A program made the position numbers and the translations under genes. From Holothuria scabra (taxonomy: Eukaryota > Echinodermata > Holothuroidea > Aspidochirotida > Holothuriidae): DNA of 64,000 bases. This document shows, piece by piece, positions 49,207-61,400 of the stretch. The notes beneath the pieces were generated by a model. The model saw nothing but the letters and a program-made list of their open reading frames with translations. It made no database searches and was not told the origin of the DNA. The stretch covers positions 30,011,884 to 30,075,883 of the forward strand of contig CM074200.1 of the NCBI GenBank assembly GCA_037179385.1, written 5' to 3'. Each line of letters opens with the position of its first letter. The stretch's first letter is position 1.

Positions 49207-49345
49207 CAGTCATGCCTCGTGGTTCACACCCGTTCCAACAAATTCTGAGCAACTGATAATTGAGTAGAGTTTTGGATAGAGTCGAGTTTGCCAATGGTAT
49301 TTCCCGAACCCCCAAATCCAGTATCAAAACTCTATCCTAATCTGT

Positions 49346-49560
49346 TTTTAAGCAAGTGTCTACTATAAAACATTTGTAGGAAAGGTATGATGTCAAACCC
49401 ATCCTCCTAAATATCTTTTAATGCATTTAGCATATTTTTACTGCTTTTTTTTCTTTAAGCTTTTTTTTAAGCAAGTGTTTACTATAAAACATTTGTTGGA
49501 ATGGTATCATGGCAAAGCCATCCTCCTAAATATCTGTTAATGCATTTGGTGTAATCAGAA
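49346..49560 (+). repeat. Tandem duplication of ~119 bp
   Basis: A block TTAAGCAAGTGTYTACTATA through ACATTTGT, GGTAT-ATG-CAAA-CCATCC and CTCCTAAATATCT-TTAATG occurs at about 49348 and again at about 49467. The two copies are roughly 90% alike over about 92 bp. Confidence 0.75.
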
Positions 49561-49682
49561 GAAGTAAGCGTATAATTAAAGTATGACGAATACAAAATCA
49601 AAAGCCAAAGGCTTCCAGGCTTACAATAGTCTTGTAGTCACATACGTAGAGTACGGGACTGTCCTACTTTACCCATCCAATA

Positions 49683-50041
49683 GGCCCGTAGCCAGCCCAT
49701 GTGGAGGGGTGGGTCTTTTTCCAAGATGTGGACCTTTTTCCAAATACGGAGGCGGCTGGCGCGTGTCGTAAGCATGCAGTTGCGAGGGGTCCGGGGCATG
49801 CTTCCCCGGAAAAGTATGAAATCTGCAGATCTCCTGCAATCTGGAGCATTTAAGAGGAATTTTGAACACAAGAGAAGTCCTTTTTCCCAGGAATTCCACA
49901 GAGTACACCATTTTTTTTTTTTTTTTTTTTTTTTTGAGAAAAGATTTCATAGCAGACCCTTCAAACCCAGGGCTGGAAAAATATACCTCCCTCAAGTTGG
50001 GGTGGGTCGTTCGAACGCTCCGACCCCCTGGCTACGGGCAT
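49683..50041. mobile_element. MITE with GCCCGTAGCCAG ends (~359 bp), T25 inside
   Basis: GCCCGTAGCCAG and CTGGCTACGGGC are perfect 12-bp inverted ends, leading into G-run or C-run sequence as in hAT-like MITEs. A run of 25 T (49911-49935) sits near the middle and may mark a second insertion. The target duplication is unclear. ORFs crossing it are incidental. Confidence 0.6.
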
Positions 50042-50888
50042 GCCCCCAACACACTTTTCTGAAACTTGATGTCGGAATCAATGGGGACTGCACTGAAGCA
50101 AAAGTTTTACGCGACTTCACATTAATGATACCCGTGTAATGTTATATGGTGACAGACATTTCCAACGCTACACTTGATTTTTGAAAGTTGCAAGACGATG
50201 GTTTTAGCCTGAAAAGTTTCCGAGGCTTCTGTTTTTATTGAGAGCGAACTGATTTGCCTTTACAAAGCAACTCTTGTTTCGTAATGAAAGCCAAAGGAAA
50301 GGGAATCTGAAATGAATTTTTAAAAGTTAGGTAGTGATGAAGTGCCGAAAGGTAGGAACCAAGACCTTATTTTACCCACGCTCTTATCTACAAAAATCAG
50401 AAGCAATTCCACAAAAAAGTATAAAATAAAATAAGATGGAAATGATTGTGGTATTTTCCATGAGAGTGATTTGATGTACAGAAAGCGCCCCAATAATCAA
50501 TCAGTATGAACGTACATATAAATTCCCAACAGTAAAGTGCCTTGTAAAACCTTATCGAAGTTTTTGCCTGGTACAAGCTATAGCCCTCATTGACGAGACA
50601 GCTGATAATTTGGCCCTTCGTCGCACCTTTTTTATCTATTGTGACATTGGCGATTTTTATAAGAAGAGCTCAAACTTTCAAATTACTTTGCAAGTTATCT
50701 AAGCTACGCAAAAAACACTTTCAACAAACACAAGGCCCGTAACAAGACATTTCAGCCGCAGCCTCGACTAGACTGTGCGTACTACAGACTGGCAGACATT
50801 GCCTACCCTGGCGACCAGCCTTACATTATATGTATAAAACACGACCGTTTAAAATGCTATGCATGGCTAGTGCCTGTGCAGCGTTCAC
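50042..50888. other. No gene recognised
   Basis: Nothing supportable was seen. Confidence 0.4.
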
Positions 50889-50896
50889 GTTAGAAC

Positions 50897-50927
50897 AGGG
50901 AGTTGTCAGGGCCCTGACAACTCCCTG
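50897..50927. mobile_element. Ultra-short palindromic insertion (31 bp) with GTTAGAAC target duplication
   Basis: Arms AGGGAGTTGTCAGGG and CCCTGACAACTCCCT meet with no loop, and the following base is G. With the preceding C it forms a perfect 32-bp palindrome. GTTAGAAC flanks it exactly (50889-50896 and 50928-50935). The arms resemble those at 7208 (AGGGAGCTG). Confidence 0.75.
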
Positions 50928-50935
50928 GTTAGAAC

Positions 50936-51746
50936 GCCTGTCGCTGACTATCTCGGTAGCATCTCCAATTTTGGAAGACATTTCCTCAAGTTGCGCATAT
51001 AATCTTTCTAGGGTCAATTATTTTTTCTGAAATTGACCGATTTAAAGGTTTGTAAAAACTCTCAACTGTAAGTTATTTATAAAAATCTGTTCCTTGGTAT
51101 AACCTAAAATTCCCAAAATGTTTTTTGAAACTGTTGGACTTTTTCAAACTCTACACGTAACAAAATTTCAACTTCGTTGAAGAAGAAACCAAACTGAAAG
51201 GCACTCTGGTTATGATAAAAGATAATGAGTCTGCACTGTGACCAGGCTGCTAGTGAGTGCATTTTATGTCAAGGTTGTAGTAAAGCTTTCTACATGCTAT
51301 TACATTTCCTTCTTGTCACATGTTAAACTGGTCGATTGTTTATGAACCGTGAATAGTTTTTTTTCTGGGGTAGAATAATGTGTGCATATTATTGCAAATA
51401 AGCAGAACTCTGGCCCTATAAGTGTCGTAATGATATTATCAGAGGGTGTAAAGAGAAAATCCGCATTTTCTAAATGTATTTTATTGTTTCATGACGTCAC
51501 AGGTGTCCAAAAAGCGGTTCCGGCTGCATAAGCTTACTATTGTAAGCTAATAAAACAAAAGACGAAACACGTTCCATGGATATGTATTTGAAAGCGTGAA
51601 TCGCAGAAGCTTTATGCAGTTGGTAGTTCAGGACATCTTACCAAGTAAATAGAATAGTGAGGTGTGAAAATGAGCAGTTTAGAGCAGTCTTTACAGCATA
51701 TTACTGAACAGCCTCTGAAAGAGTTAATTTATCCCATAGTGCGTCT
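50936..51746. other. No gene recognised
   Basis: Nothing supportable was seen. Confidence 0.4.
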
Positions 51747-52345
51747 ACACTCTTAAACAAAAGGGTGAACCTATAATCACTCTCTCTAATAATAGAGTGA
51801 AAAGGGGGATTACTTTTTCTAAAGTCCTCCCGACCCTCTGGTATCGGGCAGTTCGACGAAACCAAACTTTTAAGCTGCTTCTCAAAGAAGCTATACTGTC
51901 CCCTGAAGGACAGCACTTGACAAACCTCACGGCCCTCAAATCATTTACATCATTGGTCTATCATGTATGGCTTCATTCTAGACTGGATGGAAAGATCATA
52001 TATTACACATCATCTCATCCAAAAGGCAGAGAATGGGTCCTGAAGGAAAACCATTCGAAAGGTCTTTCGAAGATTTGATCCATAAGAGTGTTAATCCACT
52101 AAAGAGATAAGTGAAATTCCCTCTATAAAAGAAAGCGAAGTTCGTTTACTCTTAAAGGAGTGCCTACCATAATCCCTCTCACACAAAAGAGTGATCATTG
52201 CAGGCACTCGTGAAAGAGTGAATTTTCACTCTTTTGGGGTGAATTTCACTATTCTTAGAGTGAACCGACGCTCTAATAGAGCGACCTCACACTTTCCATT
52301 CTATCAGAGAAAGAGTAAGGTCCCTCGTTTGCTTCTAGAGTGAAT
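51747..52345. repeat. AGAGTGAA-rich element, copy 1 (lectin gene 5' flank)
   Basis: AGAGTGAA and its inverse TTCACTCT recur many times on both strands, for example AAAGAGTGAATTTTCACTCT at about 52213. The core GGAGTGCCTAC...GCAGGCACTC is shared with 57043-57338. About 270 bp (51810-52080) inside lack the motif and may be a second insertion. It ends about 100 bp before the lectin start codon. Confidence 0.6.
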
Positions 52346-52444
52346 GTTACAAGAACACTATTCCTTCAAGATATTAAAAAATTTGTTCCACTTTACCTTT
52401 TAGTAACTTTTTCCGTTTCTTTCCTCTTTCAGAACTGAAAGAAA

Positions 52445-52489
52445 ATGCTTTTAGGTTTGATGGACATGGAAACGTTTCTTGCGTCCTTG
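52445..52489 (+). CDS. Lectin gene exon 1 (start codon, first part of signal peptide)
   Basis: ATG at 52445 opens 15 codons ending at a consensus donor (gtaagc) at 52490, phase 0. In-frame ATGs at codons 6 and 8 are possible alternative starts; all leave the hydrophobic core encoded by exon 2 intact. Just upstream, a pyrimidine tract ending in AG at 52431-52432 looks like a splice acceptor. The coding start may therefore lie in an exon beginning at 52433, with a non-coding first exon further upstream. Confidence 0.75.
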
Positions 52490-55400
52490 GTAAGCATCCG
52501 CGACCCATTCAATAACGTACTATTAGCTGCACAGTGTATTTTGTCTTATCTAACGTTAAATAACAATTTCAGACCATTTCCAAAAAGCAATCACAAAAGA
52601 TTGTTGGATAAGGTTTTTGTCAATGGCGTCTTACTACGCCAAAACCACAGACTTCCTATACATGGACGTAGAATAGTGCACGGTATATTGTCGTTACCGC
52701 AAGTGTGAGACAAGCGCATCAAGATGGCGGTCTACTTTTTGTTTTGTGTTAAAGTTGTTTTGCGTTAAAGTTTGGACTGGCTCAAGTAAATCGACAGATT
52801 TTGCAAGAAAGTTGAAATATTTTCAAAATAATACAAGGTAAGGTAAAAATAACTACATGTATTGCAGGAATATCATATTGTAAGCCATTCAAGTTTAACT
52901 GTTGTTTAAAATATTACAGAGTCGCCGTTAAATCATACAAATTATAGCTTCTCGGCGGCCATCTTGGTCCCCCTTTTCTGTCCCAGTCGGTGGGGACAAT
53001 CTACGGATAGTACGTGCGCGTTACATGCTCTGTCCATGTATACAGGAAGTCCGTGCCAAAACACACACTCACCAACATGCTATAGGCAAATCCGGACATA
53101 TTATATTGTGATTGTCAGATTTTAGTGGGCCATTACTGGGGTCCACCACCTTAAATCTTTAAATTTCCTTCCTTACCTGTTCCATGGATGGTTGTACACT
53201 GAAGTGTATCTTGATTTCCTCAACTTGACTTAATATGAGCATTTGAAATTCACGTAGACAATAAATGAAGACGATTAAAGGCGAATGGACCCCACTAATG
53301 GCCGCGTACAGTCACTGAAAACAAGGGCTAATCAGATTCGCCTATTCCACAATCATGTGCTATTTGGAAAAATGCCTATTAACGTCTTTTTTTTGTCACA
53401 ACAACGTAAATCTTTGCAATGCGATTTTTTTTAATTCATAACTCATGGTTGGATAACTATGAATGATCAGGGAGCTGTTATTTAAAGGCCTAATCATCTC
53501 ACTCAAACAGATCCAATCTCCTAACCTTCTTGCTTAAGCTCTCTCACAATTGTCTGAAATTCATCCTCATCCAGACGCATTCTCAGTTTATTGCTTTAGG
53601 GTGAGTATTAGAGATCCCAGTGTCTAATCAACACACTCCCAATACAGCAGATGCTGTTTGATGATGTATAACGTTCTGCATTTTTGAACTTGCTGTCAAT
53701 CAAAGAGTTGTATACCATGATCATGCATATCAAACTCATTGTTAGATTTACGTTTAGTCAAATATTAGTTATAACAGAAAACTTTGTGGCGTTACCCTCC
53801 TTATCAAGTTAGAGTAAAACCAGTGTATGTTTTCTACTTGATTACCCGTTGTTATAGTTTGGTTTTCAGCCAAGTTCAAGTACGAATTTCAGCTAAAATG
53901 GTAAATAAATTACTAACAACATAGTAAAATGCCCCTTGTAGTTGATGTGTATTGTTTGCTGGCTCAGCTGATTATGATATTTTTTCTGTCAAGTAATTCC
54001 TGTCATTTCTTGTGCACATATCCGATTAAGAGCTTGATTGTGAAACACAAGCTGATATGGACTTATTAAACTTTCACATCATGTTCTTTGCTTATTACAG
54101 ATAATATTGATCCTGACAGCAAGTCCTGTACATACAGGTAGGCTATTCTGTGAGAGACGTCTTCGGTTCATCTTTTAAATTCATTTCCCACTAAAATTTC
54201 ATTAGTAGCAATGTGAAAAGGGGCCTGGTTGGACTATTCACAACTTTACATACATTAATCTGCTAATTAAGTGTGCATTTTGTGTAAAGGTGTATGTATA
54301 TTTAATTTTTAAAAGGGGTTAATTTAAACTTTGCATATGTTGGGAGTACAACTACATTTAACACCTTGAAATATTATGTGTACATAATTGCCTTGTTTTA
54401 GTCTAAGTTGTAGGAAACCGTTATCTGTAAGCTATTCAGAAGCAAATTTAACAGAATTAAGGTAGCAAACTCTTCGTGTTTCTAAACGTTACAATAAAAA
54501 GAAAAAATAATTTTCATGTGTAAATGAAAATTTATTCCATGAGCTAGAGAGATGACTCATCAAATGTCCATCATACTGAGGTTTTTTTCTTTTGAGGAAT
54601 AGAGTAAAGCCTACTGACATAGGGTAGCCCCATTGATGGCGTGAATCATGATGTTTTAGATGGTCCGTGTTTGCAATCCAGTATATGCTGTTTATATGTA
54701 GGCTATATATGTTTTTTGTTGTTATACCAGTTGCCTTATATTTTTTCTTTTCTTAAAAGGGATCAGACTTGAAAAGCTCTGGTTATTCTGATTCCTCTAC
54801 CCTATCACATCTTAAAGTTGAGTAAACTATATAATCTATTTAAGTCAGCTTCAAAGTTTTTCAAAGTATCACAAAATATTTCCACTTCTCCGTAATGTTC
54901 TATTGTTTGATACTTAATTATATCATAACGTAATCTGTTTTTGTTGTATGTGTTTATGGTAGAAATAAACTTGAAGCTTGAAACTATGCACATTTCCTAG
55001 TTTCTGTGTCTTACATAAGCTTCTTCCACACTATGCGACTCTCCGGGATGCAATTCCTTGCGACGAGATCATCCTTACACATCACAAAGAGTTAAAAGCT
55101 TAGCAACTAGTTGCAAACAGATGGGCAGCCCTGCAACAGCAGATAATGTAAAATGTAACCGAAAATTTAAAAATTATCCGATAATGTAAAAAAATTACCG
55201 AAAATATAAAGCAACCGATGATATAAAAAATCTTTGGACCAATAATGTAAAAAAATTACCGATAATGTAAAAAAAATAATGTTACAATTTTATGAACCGA
55301 TAATGTAAAAAATGTTACCGATAATGTAAAAACTGTTCCAACGAGGGTTTCATACGGTCCTCCTTATATAGGTGTGTATGTGTGAGAGTTTATGTTGGTA

Positions 55401-58400
55401 GGCAGGTAAGCTGACAGGCGGCAGGCGGGCTTGGCGAGAAAGCAAATATGCTGGTGCGCGTGTATGCGCATGTCCGCATGCCCTATGTGAATTTATTGGT
55501 GTATATGATTGACTATGTTGTGTTTGAGTGTAGCCTGCATCACTAGCGTAGCCATGCAGGGTTTTTATTGGGGGGGGGGGCAAACTACAAGGCCTGATCG
55601 CCTTAACTCAGCCTAGCCTTCAAGCCTATGACCTAGGCCTAAGTGAAGTTTCAAACATGACTCAAAATAATGGTAAAAACTATTTAAAACATTTCTTTGT
55701 TCACTTATAAAATAATATTCTTCCACAGTTTGATTACTTTTCCTTATTTTGACAATATCATTTCATTGAGTGTATGTCGTAATCGGTCCTATGGCAGTAC
55801 GGAAGGCTTGGGTCAACGTCTCCAAAATACACTTCTTGAACAAAAGACATCTTAATTAAACTTAAGTTATGAGTTTCTACATTTCTTAAATGTTTGTATA
55901 CTAGAAATACACTCTTACTCGGAGGATTATGAAAAATTTTCAAAAGAACATTGTTTAAAATAAGAATTTGACATCTACTTTAAATAACTATATTTTTGTG
56001 AAATTTCCATTGAGTGACAGACTGAGGTGAAACCATGGTGCATCGCTTTGAGTTGGGAGTTGTCAAGGAGTTGTCCCTGACTTTGGGCAATGTTTCTGGA
56101 GCATAACAAACCACGTGTGGTTTGCAACAGGTATATGCCGTTATTTCGTCTTTCCATGGGGAATTGCGTGTTAATTGTGGAACATAGTGTAAGTATGTTA
56201 TACTGTTGCATTGTAAGATGCATCACAATCAAGACTTCTACTTCTCTAGGAACAGAAGAAATGCCATGGTTTAGCTCTAGAGTTAGGCCGGGAATAATTA
56301 AGTTATTGCGGACGATGGCACCCCACAACAGCTTCAGGTTAATTCCTCAGTAATCTGATAACTGTATTTTGTAAACAGAATGGATAACTTGACTTGAAAC
56401 AAAAATTTATCTCATTTTTCCCCTGTTCACAGCTAACACCTGCGGTGTTGCACCAAATGGCGATTATGTCTGCTTGTATCGTACGCCGTCGATATCTCAT
56501 ACTGCCGCCAAATCGACGTGTGAGGCTATGCAACAACATCTTGTGGAGATTCTTGACCAACCGATGCAAGACTTTATCGTTAGTAATATATTAGACTCTG
56601 GAATGGATGGCAGCTCAGTACATTGGATTGGACTAAGTGTGAGTCAAGAACCACTCTCTTCATATTTTCGAGAACTGATATTACAGACCTACATATAACA
56701 CTTCATTTAACAAGTACGTTCAAACTTGGAGGGCAACCACTCCGCTATAGCACCTGTAATCGCACATCGCCTAGCCATGCAGACCTACTAGCTCAATCTG
56801 GAAAAAAAGCTCCAAAGCAAAATTTCTAAAAAAATCTACAAAATTTTGGCAAATTTTTAACAAAAACTCACGAAAACAGGATCATAATCCGATTCGAATT
56901 TGTTAAAGTGTGACGCGGCTTAATTTAGCGTTATTATTGTACGTAGGTTGCGGATGGGATATAGCGCCAGGAAGCTTTTGAGCGATAAAGATCAGTGGCA
57001 CAATTTAAGCTATTAAACAGCGAAGAAAAGTTTGTAGAAAATCAAAAGAGTGAATTTAGTCACTCTCTAATAGAGTAAAAAGTGTGGTTTCACTCCATTA
57101 GAATGTTAAATCACTCCACGAAGAGTGAAAGTCCTTTCAAAAGGGTGAAAATATTCACTCTTGATGGAGTGCCTACAGTAATGACCCTTAAAAACCAAAG
57201 TGATCATTCAGCCATTGCAGGCACTCTTGGAAGAGTGAATTTTCCGTCTTTCTGGAGTGAATTTCACTCTACCGAGAGAGTGAATTCACACTTTTTACTT
57301 TTTTCAATTTTTCACTCTTTCGATTCTAGAGTATAACCGTTTGTCAAAGGAAGAAAAAGGCTCCTTCTCAGTTTGCATATTCTGTCACGAAAAACCAAGT
57401 AGCTAAGTTACAGGCTATTCTAATCCGTTATAAGTTGTAAATTGTGATGTGTTATGGTGATAACGCAATTGAAATCAATTTATTTTTGTTCCATCGTTCG
57501 AATTTTGAACACATCTTTCCTTTTGTCCTTGCAGTTAGATATGAGCGTATATAAATGGGATCTTTCTGGAACTGCTTTGAGCTTCAATAATTGGGGTCCA
57601 AGTGCCGTACGTAAGTAAATTAGGCTACATCTGCCTTAAAAAGACTTTTCAATCTCATTTCGTCACGTAAATGTATGTTTGCTGGAAATTACTAAAACTT
57701 TGATTTTTCGATTGAGACATAGATGTGAGCTTGCTGTTAAAGGAATCCTTTTAAGGCGCAATCCTTTCACACAAACAGTTCCGATTCTCCTAACCTACCG
57801 TACTTACTATACGTCCCTCCCAAAACTGTATAAAACTCATACTCATCCAGACACAATATCGTTTTATTGCTTCATGGTGAGTATTTGAGTAAGATCCCAA
57901 GCGTGATCAAACATTCTTAGTACAGTACATGCCCTGTAATATGAGCTGCAGTACTCGGCAATTTTTAACTTGCTATTGGTCAAAAAACTGTGCCAATTGA
58001 AAATTTCTATGGACTCCTACAAAATTTGTAATTTGGGGTGAGAGTTGACTGACTTAAAGCAAATTTTCAGTTTTCATATCTAGGGAATTTAACGACTCCC
58101 TGATATGTACACTCTAAAAATATCCTTATCAAATGTGAAAAGAACCTAATCAATATACAACAGAGAAGTTGACTAGAAATGGTTCAAAAATAAAACTATT
58201 TATCTCATTTATGAGCTGCATCCAGTCAAAGTTTTACAAGATTTCATGTCTTGACCCAATTGACTAGATGATTTCAGGATGTAAAACAGGAAGCAAATCC
58301 ACACAATGTTTTAAAACTTTCATTCAAATTACAATAGTGTTTCACAGTGAGAAGTTATATCACCTTCTCAATATTGATAAAGCACTTCAAGAAACAAACG

Positions 58401-61400
58401 ATTGGGCCTTATGATTCGTTTCTTGAAAATATGACTTTGAAATAAATATGAATAGGACCTCCCCGTGCTGCGGAATGTCATATGCTTCATCTCTTGAAGA
58501 ACTGACTTTGAAATAGGAATAGGACCTCCCTGTAGGGAATGTAAAGTGTGTAAAGTTATCATATAATGTCACTTTTGCAACACATTGATTTAGGTGTTTG
58601 GAGTGACTGCTCTTGCGCTTTTAAACAGCTACAAATTTTCAAATAATGTGAAATATTTTAACATTATTACCTGTCGAATGTGTAATATTTTTTAAGAACA
58701 AGAGTTGATATACATTAGTGCCATGTTTCAATGTTTTAATAGTGATAGCAGTTTTTTTTTTACATTTGCCATTTTGATTGTATTTTAATTCGATATTTCA
58801 TTTTAATTTTTTGTTAATATGACATTCCACTTGTTTGCTATCGACTGAGTTTAAGTCAATTGGTACAAAATGTGATGTATTTCTGGGTGTTACGTAAATT
58901 TGGATATTGAAATTACTCGCAACCATAAAAGGAAGGGCTTCGTTGTGGATTAAATGTGATGACAATTTTTTTCAACAATCGGAACCCTGGATCGTGTCCC
59001 GAACGGGATTCTACTATAGGCAATCCACCCACACAAACACGAGCGCCCACAAACGTAACACCCATGAACAATACATTAATTTGGCACACAAATGCACAAA
59101 AATAGATAGTGCATTATAAATGCGGAATAAGAGGCCCCAAAAACTTTTCCTGAAATCCAAAAATCCGGGGGAGGGGGAGGCAAAACTATATGTTTGCCGT
59201 CCAATACTTTCATTGGGGAGAAAATTGCTCCCCTTGCCCTTCAGTTCGGGAGATAACCTCTTTCGGGGGAAAATGGTTTTCACCCGATCGGGGGAAAATA
59301 CGGCCATGGGTGGCGCCATTTTCAAATTTCTCCCCTGATGCTTTGCGATCCTACCGCGCAATTTAAACGGAAACAAACGTTCAAAACACCTGGAAAATTT
59401 GATCGGTCTTAGGAAAGAAAAACATTGGAATATTTAGAAACTTTGTTGCTAGGGGAACAAAAATGCCGGACCATGTTTGGTAGTTCAAATTTTGAGATAT
59501 CGAGCAATTTTGCTACGTTCTGTGTCCTAAACTTTAATAATAAACTCGACACAGCCGCAAGATTTGTTCATTTTTTTCTGCAGAAAGTTGTGTAAGTTAT
59601 CCGTGCTAGCAATTGAGCCCATTAGTACGTTCTTGAAAGGTTCTTAAGATTTCTGCCTGTGATGGTGAACAATTACCTTGTATTTGAACATATCCACATT
59701 TATAAAACAAAGCGACGACTGTGAAGAGGTACACACTAAGTGCTCATGAATATTCATGCTGCAAATTTTCTCCCGATCGGGTGAATTTTCATTTTCACCC
59801 GAAAACGGTTATCTCCCGAACTGCCCTTAGGATCGACTTTTCTGCCAAAAAATCTGTTTATATGGGATTTGAACAGTTGTGTCACTCGAAAAGGATAGAT
59901 TAAAATAAACTGATAAAAGATGTGTTCATTTATTTGATACCCTTTGTTGATGGGTGAAACATTTAACTTGTGATCAGAAGTAAAGGGAGGAGAATTTTAA
60001 GCTTTAAACTCGAGTTTAAGAGATGACTATCAGAGATAGTGATATAAAATTTGACTTGAGCAAAGAGGGAGTGAATGGTATTATCTATTAGTCCTAAGAT
60101 ATTGACGTTTTTAGATTCGACAGAATTATTTTATGTTTATAATCTAGCCAAAACTCTCCCAGGAATTCAAGTGTTTTCTTTTGAAATTCAACACATCAAA
60201 ATTTTTTCACTTGCCATTCGTTTGGTATAACTTTCCTGCCTCATGTTTTTCTTTCGTCTTGCACAGACAAATGTATAATCCTATCATGTTTGTTTGCTTT
60301 CGCCTTGTACAGAGACCTCCGAATGTGTTGGCATGGTAGGCTCAGATGGGACGTGGCAAGATATTATTTGTGTAGCAAGTCTTCATGGTTATATTTGTCA
60401 GAAAGAAGGTAAGAAATAGCAGATCTTTCATTGGACTGTCCTAGTGAGATCCGTCTTCGAAAATATTACTTGCTAGTCTATTATGCACTTAAATTGCTGA
60501 CAAATCACCTTTTTATATGAGGTATCTACTTTCATAACTAATGCTTCTCAGGTCAGGATAGTACCACCAGGGATGTGTTACTAGATGGAGATCCATTCAA
60601 ATCTTCAATTCATGCTAATCCTATTAGATTGATCTTATCATAACACCTCCCTGGTACCACTGAATCAATTGTCCGTACTGAATAAAACACTGAAGTGACA
60701 AATAGTTGACAAAGTGTGCCCGTATATCTATGCTTCCATCAGTTGTTTAAATTGTTATACCCGATTGTTAAACAGAAGGTCTCTGCTAATTATTGAGACC
60801 AGAAGGAATTTTAACAAGTAGCGGCGAAGCATGTAGGCAAACTATCTAAGCGTGGAGGCACCGTATATTGACCGAATTTTTTTGGCCGAAATGGGATTAC
60901 TGGGAAAAGGACTTCCCTTTCATTACAATACCAAAAATATGCTTTTGGAAGAAGAACGTCTTCCCCTTTGCCACCCCCCTTGGTTTCGTGTCTGTTTGTA
61001 GTAGGTCGTACATCATGTTTGCAGTTTTTATATCAACCATAAGTTATGTCGAATTGAGCTAAATCATGACTACCTTTCACCTAATGAGAAATTTAATTTA
61101 TTTGAGAATGGAAGTTTTACATTTTTTGACTCCGAAGGTCAGAATAAAATTCTTCGCAGTAAATATAAGGAGGGCGTGAGATGATTTAAAACTGTTTGTA
61201 AATAAGTGTATAACGTTCAAACAAATTATTTGCAACTTATAAATATCGAAGGGTTAATTCTCAAAATCCGTTCATGAAAGGCATAATTCAAAAGGTAAAA
61301 CAGTACTGTGACAACGTAATCTGCTTCTGTGGAACTTCGTTGAAACAGATGCCAACGGAATGCAATTCACTGCCTTAAACATAACTACTAGCTCAATTAA

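Larger units (their letters stand above)
57611..60312 (+). other. Lectin gene intron 4
   Basis: 2702 bp. It contains the shared repeat (57773-57990), a local duplication at 58415-58535 (ACTTTGAAAT...AATAGGACCTCCC twice, about 75 bp apart) and the inverted pair at 59239/59826. Confidence 0.6.

Noticed and set aside
53468..53500. Another arm-only palindrome (CAGGGAGCTGTTATTT)
   Set aside because: Only the left arm is present. The right side is not its inverse, and the flanks AATGATC/AATCATC match imperfectly.
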